The notes under the pieces are model-generated. The model did no database searches and was not told the DNA's origin. It worked only from the letters and a program-made list of their open reading frames with translations. Of a stretch of DNA of 64,000 nucleotides, positions 26,293-34,615 are shown one piece after another; position 1 is the stretch's first letter, and each line of letters begins with the position of its first letter. The stretch lies in the NCBI GenBank assembly GCA_963828445.1, contig CAWHFP010000014.1, positions 1 through 64,000 on the forward strand. The letters are read 5' to 3'. Both the position numbers and the translations under genes were made by a program. Source of the DNA: Bog-532 sp963828445 (GTDB taxonomy: Bacteria; Actinomycetota; Actinomycetes; Streptosporangiales; Streptosporangiaceae).

Positions 26293-27447
26293 ATGCGGAT
26301 CGCGATCATTTCGGAGTCGTTCGCGCCCGACCTGAACGGTGTCGCCAACTGCGTTCTGCGGGTGGCCGACCACCTGGTCCGGCGCGGTCACCAACCGCTG
26401 ATCATCGCCCCCGAACCGGCCGTCACGGCCGACGGGGCCCGACCCGGATCATTCCCCTACCCCGTCGAGCGGGTCCCCTCGGTGTCCCTGCCGGGCTACC
26501 CGGGCTTCCGGCTCGGCCTGCCCAGCCGGGCCATCAAGGCCGCCCTGACCCGGCACCGCACCGACCTGGTCCACCTGGCCAGCCCGGTGTTCCTGGGCGC
26601 CACCGGGAGCACGGTCACCCGCCATCTCGGTCTGCCCGCCATCGCCGTGTACCAGACCGACATCCCGGCCTACGCCCGCGCCTACGGCTGGCACGGCGCC
26701 GGGGAGGCCGCCGCCTGGCGCTGGCTGCGCCGCATCCACAACGGCGCCGAGCGCACCCTGGCCCCGTCGTCGGCGGTCATGACCCAGCTCCGGGCGCACG
26801 GGTTCGAACGGCTCTGGCTGTGGGGCCGCGGCGTCGACCTGGACTGCTTCGGCCCCGCCCACCGCAGCCAGGACCTGCGCCGGGAGCTGGCCCCGAACGG
26901 CGAAGTGCTGGCCGGGTACGTGGGCCGGCTGGCCACCGAGAAGCGGGTCGACCTGCTGGCCGGGGTGGCGGAACTGCCGGGCGTCCGGCTGGTGGTGGTG
27001 GGCGGCGGACCGGCCGCCGGGGCGCTCCGCGAGCGGATGCCGGCCGCGGTGTTCCTGGGCGAGCAGCGCGGGGCCGAGCTGGCCCGGACCTACGCCAGCC
27101 TGGACGTGTTCGTGCACAGCGGGCCGCACGAGACCTTCGGCCAGACCCTGCAGGAGGCGGCGGCCAGCCGCCTGCCGGTGGTCGCGCCGGCCGCGGGGGG
27201 CCCGCTGGACCTGGTCGAGCCCGGGGTCACCGGCGCCCTGGTCACCCCGGGCGACGGCGCGGCCATCACGGCCGCGGTGGCCCGGCTGGCCGCCGACCCC
27301 GCCCTGCGCGCCGCCCAGGGCCGGGCCGGGCAGCAGAAGGTCCAGGGCCGTACCTGGGCCGCGCTGGGCGACACCCTGATCGGCCACTACGCCGAGGTGC
27401 TGCGGCCCAGCCGCCAAACCGAGCAGACAGCCGAGGCAGCCGCGTGA
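26293..27447 (+). CDS. Glycosyltransferase family 4 (mannosyltransferase-like)
   Basis: A 384-residue GT-B glycosyltransferase. The N-terminal domain starts MRIAIISESFAPDLNGVAN, typical of actinobacterial GDP-mannose-dependent phosphatidylinositol or phenolic-glycolipid mannosyltransferases. The C-terminal domain has GYVGRLATEKRVDLL and the E-x7-E region HETFGQTLQEAAA. It is cytosolic or membrane-peripheral. It is followed 70 bp later by an SGNH hydrolase in the same direction, probably an operon. Sugar donor and acceptor are inferred from family only. Confidence 0.88.
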   Translation: MRIAIISESFAPDLNGVANCVLRVADHLVRRGHQPLIIAPEPAVTADGARPGSFPYPVERVPSVSLPGYPGFRLGLPSRAIKAALTRHRTDLVHLASPVFLGATGSTVTRHLGLPAIAVYQTDIPAYARAYGWHGAGEAAAWRWLRRIHNGAERTLAPSSAVMTQLRAHGFERLWLWGRGVDLDCFGPAHRSQDLRRELAPNGEVLAGYVGRLATEKRVDLLAGVAELPGVRLVVVGGGPAAGALRERMPAAVFLGEQRGAELARTYASLDVFVHSGPHETFGQTLQEAAASRLPVVAPAAGGPLDLVEPGVTGALVTPGDGAAITAAVARLAADPALRAAQGRAGQQKVQGRTWAALGDTLIGHYAEVLRPSRQTEQTAEAAA

Positions 27448-27517
27448 GCGAGCGGGAGGGCCGTGAAGGGGGAATGGGGAGGCGGGCGGGGGCCCGGGAG
27501 CGAGCGGGGGACACAGC

Positions 27518-28339
27518 GTGACCACCTTCGCCGCGCTGGGCGACTCGATCACGCTGGGCATCGGTGACCGCGGTCCGGGCCGGGTCTGGCGCGGCTGGGC
27601 CGCCCTGCTGGCCGAGGGCCTGCGCGAGCCGCGGCTGCACAACCTGGCCGCGTCCGGGGCCCAGTCGGCCGACGTGGAACGGGACCAGCTGCCGCGCGCC
27701 CTGGAGCTGCGGCCCGACGTGGCCAGCGTGATCGTGGGCATCAACGACACGCTGCGTTCCAGTTTTGACCCCCGGCGCATCGCGCGGTCGGCCGAGCACA
27801 CGGTGGGGGCGTTGCGGTCAGCCGGGGCTGAGGTGCTGACCCTCCGGCTCCCCGACCCGGGCCTCATGCTCGGTCTGCCCACGGCGCTGAGCCGGCCGCT
27901 GGCCCGTCGCATACACATCGTGAACGCGATCATGGACGACGTGTCGGCCCAGTTCGGCGCCCTGGTGTTCGACGCGGCCAGCGACCCGGACACCTACGAC
28001 CGGCGCATGTGGAGCGTGGACCGGATGCACCCCAGCGAGCGCGGGCACCGGCTCATCGCCGCTCGCTTCTACGACCAGCTGGCCGCGGTGGGCATGCCGC
28101 TCGGCACCCGGCCCGCTGCCGAGCCGACCAGCCCGCCACCGACCAAACGGGCCCAGGCGGCCTGGATGGCCACCAAGGGCACCGGCTGGGTCATCCGCCG
28201 GTCGACCGACCTGGTGCCGTACCTGTTGTTCATGGGACTGCGGGAGATGTGGGGCACGTCGGCGCTGGAGGACCACCAGCCCGGCCCGCGCGGGGACGAC
28301 GGCGTGGACCGGCCCGCCGACTCCGTGGCTGGTTCCTGA
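27518..28339 (+). CDS. SGNH/GDSL-family hydrolase
   Basis: A 273-residue esterase/lipase-like protein. Block I is ALGDSIT (Ser10), block III is VGINDT, and block V is DRMHPSERGH, giving Asp168 and His171 as triad partners. A Lys/Arg-rich region after residue 200 (PTKRAQAAWMATKGTGWV) is an extension beyond the hydrolase core. GTG start after GGGGGACACAGC. It is downstream of a GT4 gene and may trim or modify a glycolipid, but this is inferred from context. Confidence 0.88.
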   Translation: MTTFAALGDSITLGIGDRGPGRVWRGWAALLAEGLREPRLHNLAASGAQSADVERDQLPRALELRPDVASVIVGINDTLRSSFDPRRIARSAEHTVGALRSAGAEVLTLRLPDPGLMLGLPTALSRPLARRIHIVNAIMDDVSAQFGALVFDAASDPDTYDRRMWSVDRMHPSERGHRLIAARFYDQLAAVGMPLGTRPAAEPTSPPPTKRAQAAWMATKGTGWVIRRSTDLVPYLLFMGLREMWGTSALEDHQPGPRGDDGVDRPADSVAGS

Positions 28340-28372
28340 CCGCCGGGCCGGCCACCCCTGACTGGCCACCCT

Positions 28373-28414
28373 CGACTGGCTAGCGGCGACTGGCCAGCGG
28401 CGACTGGCCAGCGG
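28373..28414. repeat. 14-bp tandem repeat, three copies
   Basis: Three consecutive copies of CGACTGGCCAGCGG (the first with one mismatch, CTAG) in the gap between the SGNH and TauE/SafE genes. Each unit contains CTGGCCAG, an 8-bp palindrome. There is no obvious coding role. Confidence 0.7.
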
Positions 28415-28490
28415 CTCGGCATACCGGCTAAATTGGCCGGAATTGCCGTAGCGAATTGCCCCCGTAACCACGAGGCAGGTCACCCCGCGT

Positions 28491-29594
28491 ATGCACATCG
28501 TCATCGCCGGCTTGATCGTGGGCATCCTGGTCGGCCTGACCGGCTCCGGGGGCGGGGCGCTGATGACGCCCATCCTCATCCTGCTGTTCGGGGTGACGCC
28601 CAGCGCCGCGGTGTCCAGCGACATCGTGGCCTCGGCGATCATGAAGCCGTTCGGCGGCGCGATCCACTTCCGGCGCGGCACCGTGCACGGCGGCCTGGTG
28701 CTGTGGCTTTCGATCGGGTCGGTGCCGGCTGCGTTCGCGGGGGTCTTCATCGACCACGCGCTCGGTTCCGGGCCGGTCATGCAGACCCGGATCGAGTACG
28801 CGATGGGCGCCGCGCTGATCATCGCGTCGGCGGCCCTGATCTACCGGCTGCTGCTGGACAGCGTCCGGGCCCGGCGGTCGCCCGCGCCCGGGGGTTCCCC
28901 GGCGTCCGGGGGTGACGACGAGCCGGTCATCGCGGTCCGGCGCGCGCTGACCGTGGCCATCGGGGTGTTCGGTGGCCTGCTGGTCGGCATCACGTCGGTC
29001 GGCTCGGGCTCGCTGATGATCGTGCTGCTGATGGTGGCGTACCCGCGGCTGTCCATGCGGCGCCTGGTGGGCACGGACATCGTGCAGTCGATGCCGCTGG
29101 TCGGCTCGGCGGCCGTCGCCCACGCCCTGTTCGGCAACCTGGAGTTCGGCCTGTCGCTGGCGATCGCGATCGGCAGTATCCCCGGGGTCATCATCGGCTC
29201 GCTGATCTCGGCCCGGGCCAGCAACTTCCTGCTCCGCCCGATCCTGGCCGTGGTCCTCGGCGCCACCGCGCTCAAGCTGCTCGGGCTGGGCACCGACGCC
29301 CTGGCCATCACGGTGGCGGTCATCATCGCGGTCGGCCTGCCGCTGTGGGCGGCGCTGGACGGCCGGGCCTGGCCGGACCGGGACTGGCGGGCCGCCGGTT
29401 ACCAGCGGCGCCGGTGGCTGACCGTGCTGCTGCTGGGCGCCCCGGTCGTCCTCGGCCTGGTCACGGCCGTCATCTACTTCGCCCGGATCCGGTCCCGCCT
29501 GGCCGCGGCCGCGGCCAGCTCAGCTGAGCGAGCCGGAAGGACCCCGGGGGGCCTGGGCCAAGCAGCGTCCAGCGAGGAACGAACGCGGGCGTGA
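28491..29594 (+). CDS. TauE/SafE-family sulfite/organosulfonate exporter-like protein
   Basis: A 367-residue membrane protein with two sets of hydrophobic helices, each starting with the family motif: GLIVGILVGLTGSGGGALM at the N-terminus and FGGLLVGITSVGSGSLMIV mid-protein. These repeated G-x-G-G/S-G motifs are diagnostic of TauE/SafE. Start ATG at 28491. The substrate (sulfite, sulfonate or other anion) is not determined. A stem-loop lies after its stop. Confidence 0.88.
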   Translation: MHIVIAGLIVGILVGLTGSGGGALMTPILILLFGVTPSAAVSSDIVASAIMKPFGGAIHFRRGTVHGGLVLWLSIGSVPAAFAGVFIDHALGSGPVMQTRIEYAMGAALIIASAALIYRLLLDSVRARRSPAPGGSPASGGDDEPVIAVRRALTVAIGVFGGLLVGITSVGSGSLMIVLLMVAYPRLSMRRLVGTDIVQSMPLVGSAAVAHALFGNLEFGLSLAIAIGSIPGVIIGSLISARASNFLLRPILAVVLGATALKLLGLGTDALAITVAVIIAVGLPLWAALDGRAWPDRDWRAAGYQRRRWLTVLLLGAPVVLGLVTAVIYFARIRSRLAAAAASSAERAGRTPGGLGQAASSEERTRA

Positions 29595-29644
29595 CGGGGG
29601 AAGCCGCCGCCCTCAATCGACCTGCAGGCGAGCGGACCAGCAGA

Positions 29645-29678
29645 GTCCCGCCGCGCGCCCCCGTGGCCGCGGCGGGAC
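29645..29678. terminator. Hairpin between convergent genes
   Basis: Perfect 11-bp inverted repeat GTCCCGCCGCG / CGCGGCGGGAC with a 12-nt loop. It is placed between the stops of the TauE/SafE gene and the ABC permease gene, so it can serve as a bidirectional terminator. No T-run is present. Confidence 0.5.
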
Positions 29679-29697
29679 CCGCCAGAACCCCCCGGAT

Positions 29698-30549
29698 CTA
29701 GCCGCGGGCCTTGCGCCGGTACAGGTGCACGGCCAGCGGCGCGAACACGGCCAGCATCAGCAGCGACCAGCCGGTCACGGCCAGCACCGGATGCTCCATG
29801 GGCCAGCTGTGGATGGCCGCGGCCGGGTTCGGGTTGCCGAAGTAGTGCCGGGTCGCGGCGGCCAGCGAGCTCATCGGGTTCCACTCCGCCACCGGCTGCA
29901 GCCAGCCCGGCATGGCCTGGACCGGGACGAACGCGCTGGAGATGAAGGTCAGCGGCAGGAAGATGATGAACCCCGCCTGCTGAGCCGCTTCCGGGCTGCG
30001 CAGCACCATGCCCAGGCAGGCCCCGGCCCAGGTGAAGGCGTAACCGAACAGCAGGGCCAGGCCGAACGCGGCCAGGGCGTCCAGCACCCCGGTGTGGATC
30101 CGCCAGCCCACCGCCAGGCCCACCCCGGCCGTCACGATCACCCCGATGACCTGGGTCAGCAGGTCGGCGATGCTCCGTCCGGCCAGGACCGCGGCCCGGG
30201 ACATGGGCAGCGACCGGAACCGGTCGACCAGGCCCGTGCTCATGTCGCTGACCATGGCCACCGCCGTGCCGGGCGCGGTCTGGGCCAGGCCCATCCCGAG
30301 CATCCCGCCGATCAGGTACTCGTGGTAGTTGCCGTTACCGGGCAGCCGGATCGCGTTGCCGAACACGTAGCAGAACAGCAGCACGAAGATGATCGGCTGG
30401 ATGGTGACGTCGGCCAGGGTCTCCGGCTCCCGCCGGATCCGGGCCAGGCTGCGCCGGGTCAGCACCCAGACGTCCTTGACCGCCCAGGCGAATGAGCTTC
30501 GCGAGCGAGCCCGGGGCGCAGGCCCGACGGGTGCCGTGACCGCGCTCAT
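29698..30549 (-). CDS. ABC-2 permease (DrrB-like exporter subunit)
   Basis: A 283-residue ABC-2 type permease with six helices and a cytosolic N-terminus (KDVWVLTRRSLARIRREPET) typical of daunorubicin-type DrrB subunits. The late motif FLPLTFISSAFVPVQAMPG is also family-typical. Its ATG overlaps (ATGA) the likely stop of the upstream ATPase gene in the frame ending at 30546, so the two subunits are translationally coupled. It is controlled with its partner by the TetR system at 31583-32599. Confidence 0.9.
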   Translation of the reverse strand: MSAVTAPVGPAPRARSRSSFAWAVKDVWVLTRRSLARIRREPETLADVTIQPIIFVLLFCYVFGNAIRLPGNGNYHEYLIGGMLGMGLAQTAPGTAVAMVSDMSTGLVDRFRSLPMSRAAVLAGRSIADLLTQVIGVIVTAGVGLAVGWRIHTGVLDALAAFGLALLFGYAFTWAGACLGMVLRSPEAAQQAGFIIFLPLTFISSAFVPVQAMPGWLQPVAEWNPMSSLAAATRHYFGNPNPAAAIHSWPMEHPVLAVTGWSLLMLAVFAPLAVHLYRRKARG

Positions 30550-31552
30550 GCGGCCTCTCCGTCCTCTTCGTCGTCAGGGCCGGCCGGGCGCCGGCGGGCT
30601 TGATCTCGGCCTGGTGGCCGGTGAGGTTCAGGAACACGTCGTCCAGCGAGGGGCGCCGGACACCGATCCGGTCCACCTCGATGCCCACGTCGTCCAGGGC
30701 CCGGACGATCCGGGTGGTGATGCCGGCGCCGCTGGCGGTGATCGGCGCGTCCAGCCGCCGGGCCGCCCCGTCGGCGCGGACCGGCCCGGCCGTGTACATG
30801 GTGAGCGCGGCCGCGGCCTTGTCCAGGTCCGCTCCCGGGGTCAGGGTGACCTCCACCCGCTCGCCACCGACCGCCTCCTTGAGCTCGTCCGGGGTGCCCT
30901 CGGCGATCACCGTGCCGGTGTCGATCACCGCGACCCGCTCGGCCAGCTGGTCGGCCTCCTCCAGGTACTGGGTGGTGAGCAGCAGCGTGGTGCCCTCCGC
31001 GGCCAGTTCCCGGATGATGTCCCACATCACCGCGCGGCTGCGCGGGTCCAGGCCGGTGGTCGGCTCGTCCAGGAACAGCACCTCGGGCCGCCCGATCAGG
31101 CTGGCGGCCAGGTCGAGCCGCCGCCGCATGCCCCCGGAGTACGTCTTGACCGCCCGCCCGGCGGCGTCGGTGAGGTCGAACCGCGCCAGCAGGTCGTCGG
31201 CCCGCCGCTTGGCCTCCCGGCCGGACAGCCGGCCCAGCTCACCGATCATGACCAGGTTGGCGCGGCCGGACAGGTAATCGTCCAGCGCCGCGTACTGGCC
31301 GGTCAGACCGATCCGTTCGCGGACCGTACCGGCGTCTTTGACCACGTCGTAGCCCAGCACCTCGGCCCGGCCCGCGTCGGGCAGCAGCAGGGTGGTGAGG
31401 ACCCGTACACACGTGGTCTTCCCGGCCCCGTTCGGCCCGAGCAGGCCGAACACGCTTCCCCGTGGTACGGAAAGACTCAGGCCGGCCAGGGCCTTGGTCT
31501 TCCCGAAGTTCTTGACCAGCTGATCCGCCCGGATGGCGGCATCGTTCCCCAT
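30335..31552 (-). CDS. Drug-exporter ABC ATPase (DrrA-like), C-terminal frame change
   Basis: ATP-binding subunit of a DrrAB-type exporter. Walker A GPNGAGKTT, signature YSGGMRRRLDLA, Walker B VLFLDEPTTGLD and an H-loop glutamine (TTQYLEE) are present, followed by the DrrA C-terminal domain ending RPSLDDVFLNLTGH. Start ATG at 31552 with AGGAGG seven bases upstream. After LTGHQAEIKPAG the frame runs on as an Arg-rich tail into the permease gene to 30335. One frame over, GPDDEEDGEAA stops at 30546 with an ATGA overlap. The real end is thus probably 30546 and a one-base indel is likely near 30570-30600. Confidence 0.88.
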   Translation of the reverse strand: MGNDAAIRADQLVKNFGKTKALAGLSLSVPRGSVFGLLGPNGAGKTTCVRVLTTLLLPDAGRAEVLGYDVVKDAGTVRERIGLTGQYAALDDYLSGRANLVMIGELGRLSGREAKRRADDLLARFDLTDAAGRAVKTYSGGMRRRLDLAASLIGRPEVLFLDEPTTGLDPRSRAVMWDIIRELAAEGTTLLLTTQYLEEADQLAERVAVIDTGTVIAEGTPDELKEAVGGERVEVTLTPGADLDKAAAALTMYTAGPVRADGAARRLDAPITASGAGITTRIVRALDDVGIEVDRIGVRRPSLDDVFLNLTGHQAEIKPAGARPALTTKRTERPHERGHGTRRACAPGSLAKLIRLGGQGRLGADPAQPGPDPAGAGDPGRRHHPADHLRAAVLLRVRQRDPAAR

Positions 31553-31582
31553 GCGGTGCCTCCTGCACATCCTGTTCGCCTA

Positions 31583-31730
31583 ATACGATGTATCGCGTTA
31601 GTCGCACAGTCAAGCTATATCGCGATATTCGATCATGGATATCGGTCGCTTTCGATCGCCAGCCCCTGATCGTCGCTCGTACGATGTACGACCATCGGCT
31701 CGTACGTCGTACGGTAGCAGTACACTGTAC
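31583..31730. promoter_or_regulatory. Operator array between DrrAB-like and TetR genes
   Basis: AT-rich divergent region with four related palindromes: ATACGATGTAT (31583-31593), TCGTACGATGTACGA (31677-31691), CGTACGTCGTACG (31701-31713) and GTACACTGTAC (31720-31730), plus ATATCGCGATAT at 31617-31628. The 9-mer TACGATGTA is shared by the first two. This is a strong candidate for multiple binding sites of the adjacent TetR protein, covering both promoters. Confidence 0.75.
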
Positions 31731-31774
31731 GAGAGGCAACGCGATTATCGGGCGACCCGCTGAGGGAGGGCATC

Positions 31775-32599
31775 GTGGCCGACGACGACGAGGACCTGTG
31801 GCCGCCCTTCTACCTGTCCGGCGGTCAGTCGGCCCAGGAACAGCGGGTCCAGCACCGGATGCAGCATCTCCGCGAGCACGGGAAGCGGCCGCCGGGCCGG
31901 GCCAGCACGCTGTCCCGGGACGAAATCGTCCGGACCGCGCTGGCCGTGGCCGACGCCGAGGGCCCGCACGCGATCAGCATGCGGCGCATCGCGCGTGAGC
32001 TCAACGCGGGCACCATGTCGCTGTACTGGTACGTCTCCTCCAAGGAGGAGCTGCTCGACCTGATGCTGGACGCCATGTACGGCGAGCTGACCGAGACCGA
32101 GATCACCGGCGACCTCCGGGCCGACCTGCGCACGATGGCGGTCAGCCAGCGGGCCATGCTCCGCCGGCACCGCTGGGTCATGCCGTTCATGGCGGGCCGC
32201 CCGCCCATGGGCCCGAAGTCGCTGCGCAACCTCGAGCGCTCGCTGGGCATCTTCGCCGCCGCCAACCTGACCGGGGAGGCGGTGATGACCGCCCTGATGT
32301 CGATCCTCACCTACGTGCTGGGGGCCGTCGGCCGGGAGCAGCAGGAGGAACGGAGCCAGCAGGACCAGGAACGGGCCCAGCAGCGGCTCGGGCTGTCCGA
32401 GGACGAGCTGCACAACATCTACTGGGAGTTCCTGCAGCAGGTGATGGCGTCCGGGCGGTACCCCAACTTCACCGAGATGATCAAGCTGGGCGTGGACCCG
32501 GACGCCCGGGAGACCATGGACGAGCGGTTCGAGTTCGGCCTGGACTGCCTGCTCGACGGCATCATGGCCCGGTTGACCCGGTCCGCTCCGGCCGAATGA
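31775..32599 (+). CDS. TetR/AcrR regulator with TetR_C-type domain
   Basis: A 274-residue regulator. A 45-residue charged N-terminal extension precedes the HTH (SMRRIARELNAGTMSLYWYV), followed by a TetR_C-like ligand domain. GTG start at 31775 after GAGGGAGGG. Divergent from the DrrAB-like exporter genes across an array of palindromes, it is the probable drug-responsive repressor of the exporter and of itself, by the classical TetR/TetA logic. Confidence 0.9.
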   Translation: MADDDEDLWPPFYLSGGQSAQEQRVQHRMQHLREHGKRPPGRASTLSRDEIVRTALAVADAEGPHAISMRRIARELNAGTMSLYWYVSSKEELLDLMLDAMYGELTETEITGDLRADLRTMAVSQRAMLRRHRWVMPFMAGRPPMGPKSLRNLERSLGIFAAANLTGEAVMTALMSILTYVLGAVGREQQEERSQQDQERAQQRLGLSEDELHNIYWEFLQQVMASGRYPNFTEMIKLGVDPDARETMDERFEFGLDCLLDGIMARLTRSAPAE

Positions 32600-32656
32600 G
32601 CAACAGCCCGCGTCATCTCTTGCGTGCGGGCCACTGTGGGGCTGACACTTGACCGC

Positions 32657-33055
32657 ATGGGCAGTGTCATGCTCTGGGTGTTGGTCCTGTTCCTGCCGAC
32701 CCTGGCCTTCGGTGCGGTGCTGGCGCTGCTGCGCGGCTGGCGGCGGGCCGACGATACGGCCCGGCAGCTCCGGGCCGACCGGGCCCCGGCCGAGCCGGTG
32801 GCCCAGGTCGAAGCGCGGTTGCGGCGGCTGCGGGCCGAGCTCGAGGCCATGGAGAACCAGCCCGGCGGCATGGCCAAGCAGCACAAGATGGTGGCCGTGC
32901 GCGGCGCCTACCTGGACATCTTGACCAGCGCCTGCGAACGGTTCGGGGTCGCCCCGCCGGCCGGCGGGGACCGCGCCCGCCAGGCCGAGATCTACCGCGC
33001 CGAGGCCGCCCTGCGCGAGTTCGGCCTGGACGTCAGGGAAGCGGCAGTGCACTGA
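32657..33055 (+). CDS. Small membrane-anchored coiled-coil protein
   Basis: A 132-residue protein with an N-terminal membrane helix (VMLWVLVLFLPTLAFGAVLA), then a charged helical region (VEARLRRLRAELEAMENQ) likely to form a coiled coil, then a compact C-terminus. No family is recognised. Start ATG at 32657. It is immediately upstream of the metallophosphoesterase and ParB-like genes, with probable coupling. Confidence 0.6.
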   Translation: MGSVMLWVLVLFLPTLAFGAVLALLRGWRRADDTARQLRADRAPAEPVAQVEARLRRLRAELEAMENQPGGMAKQHKMVAVRGAYLDILTSACERFGVAPPAGGDRARQAEIYRAEAALREFGLDVREAAVH

Positions 33056-33105
33056 AGGCCGAGCGCGCCGGTAGCCGCCCGGACGGCGCGATCCGCGTCC
33101 TGGCC

Positions 33106-33783
33106 GTGTCCGACGAGGTGTCCGAGGGCCTGCTGGCCGACGTCAGCCAGGTGCGGTCGGCCCAGCTCATCCTGGCCGGTGGTGACCTGCCCGCCGAGTA
33201 CCTCGGGGCGCTGATGAACGCGCTCGACGTGCCGCTGGTGTTCGTGCCCGGCAACCACGACCCGGACCAGTCCGGCTACCGGGTCAGCCGGTCCGGCCTG
33301 GTCACCAAGGCAGGCTTCCCGGCCCGGCCGCCGTGGCCGTCCGGCGCGGTCAACGCCGATGGGCGGGTGGTCGACGTGGCCGGGATCCGGGTGGCCGGCC
33401 TGGGCGGCTGCCTGCGCTACAGCGACGGCCCCAACCAGTACACCGAGCGCCAGCAGGCCCGGCGGGCCCGGTCGTTGCGCCGCCGGGCGGCCTGGCGCCG
33501 CTGGCGGGACCACCGGGGGGTCGACGTGCTGCTGACCCACGCCCCGCCGCGCGGGGTCGGTGACGGCGACGATGCACCCCATCGTGGCTTCGGCTGCTAC
33601 CTCGGGCTGGCCGCCGCCCTCGACCCGCCGCTGCTGCTGCACGGGCACGTGCACCCGTACGGTTCGGCGGCGCCGGCCCGGTCCCTGGGCCGGACCGTGG
33701 TCCGCAACGTCACCGGCTGGCACCTGCTCGACCTCGGCCCGGCCCCGGCCGGCCGGATCCCGGAGCATGGCCGTGCGGGCTGA
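33106..33783 (+). CDS. Metallophosphoesterase
   Basis: A calcineurin-like phosphoesterase of at least 225 residues with GGDLP, PGNHDPD, LLTHAPP and GHVHPYG metal-binding motifs. The usual first D-x-H is replaced by SDE. The GTG at 33106 is the first standard start in frame, but the codons before it (AIRVLAV) look like the family's first beta strand. The true N-terminus therefore probably lies upstream, perhaps at the CTG at 33052 overlapping the preceding stop. The 3' end overlaps the ParB-like gene by 17 bp, indicating coupling. Confidence 0.8.
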   Translation: MSDEVSEGLLADVSQVRSAQLILAGGDLPAEYLGALMNALDVPLVFVPGNHDPDQSGYRVSRSGLVTKAGFPARPPWPSGAVNADGRVVDVAGIRVAGLGGCLRYSDGPNQYTERQQARRARSLRRRAAWRRWRDHRGVDVLLTHAPPRGVGDGDDAPHRGFGCYLGLAAALDPPLLLHGHVHPYGSAAPARSLGRTVVRNVTGWHLLDLGPAPAGRIPEHGRAG

Positions 33784-34615
33784 CACCGGCTTCCCGCGCG
33801 CGGACGTGGAGAACGACTTCATCCGCGTCCGCCGCCGCCAGGTGCTGGCCCGGCTGGCCGGGCGGCTGCGCCGGGGCCCGGACGACGTCAACCTGATCCT
33901 GCCCTACGACGAGGTCATCGCCGCGCTGGGTTTCCGCGGCGAGGAGAGCCTGGGCCTGCGCACGATCAAGCTGGACGCGGTGGTGGGCACGGTGGATTCG
34001 CGGCGGGACTTCGACCGCCGGTTCCGCCCCACCACGACCCGGGTCCGGGAACGCTGGGAACGGCTGGCCCTGGCCCAGCGGCGCGGCGAGTCCATCCCGC
34101 CCATCGACGTCTACCAGGTCGGCAACCTGTACTTCGTGAAAGACGGCCACCACCGGGTGTCCATCGCCATGGCCACCCGGCAGCGGACCATCGACGCCTA
34201 CGTGACCCGGGTCCTGACCGAGATCCCGGCCGACGGCATCCGCGGCCGCGGTGACCTGGTCATGAAGAGCTACCAGCGGATCTTCAAGTCCCGGGTGCCG
34301 CTGCCGGAGGCCGCCTACGCCAAGCTGACCTGCATCGATCCCTGGTCCTACGCCGAGCTGGGCGAGAACGTCGAGGCCTGGGGTTTCCGCTACATGCAGG
34401 TCGAGCGGGAGTACTTCACCCGCGAGCAGATCGCCCGCCGCTGGTTCAATGAGGAGTTCCAGCCGGTCGTCCGGATGCTGCACGCCGCCGACCTGATCGG
34501 CTCCGGCACCGACGCCGAGGCCTACATGCGGGTGGCCAGCCAGCGCTACCGCCTGATGCGCACGCACGCCTGGAACGACGAGGTGATCGACCGCCTCCGC
34601 CGTGAGCCCCGGTAG
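33767..34615 (+). CDS. ParB/Srx-like nuclease-domain protein
   Basis: A 282-residue protein. Residues about 85-150 hold a ParB/sulfiredoxin-like core (IDVYQVGNLYFVKDGHHRVS) in which GHHR corresponds to the CTP/nucleotide-binding box. It lacks the central HTH of true ParB, so a role in chromosome segregation is unlikely, and the C-terminal part is unique. The ATG at 33767 overlaps the metallophosphoesterase gene, and the stop touches the next gene's GTG. The operon pairing with a phosphoesterase suggests a nucleotide-related function, by inference. Confidence 0.75.
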   Translation: MAVRADTGFPRADVENDFIRVRRRQVLARLAGRLRRGPDDVNLILPYDEVIAALGFRGEESLGLRTIKLDAVVGTVDSRRDFDRRFRPTTTRVRERWERLALAQRRGESIPPIDVYQVGNLYFVKDGHHRVSIAMATRQRTIDAYVTRVLTEIPADGIRGRGDLVMKSYQRIFKSRVPLPEAAYAKLTCIDPWSYAELGENVEAWGFRYMQVEREYFTREQIARRWFNEEFQPVVRMLHAADLIGSGTDAEAYMRVASQRYRLMRTHAWNDEVIDRLRREPR

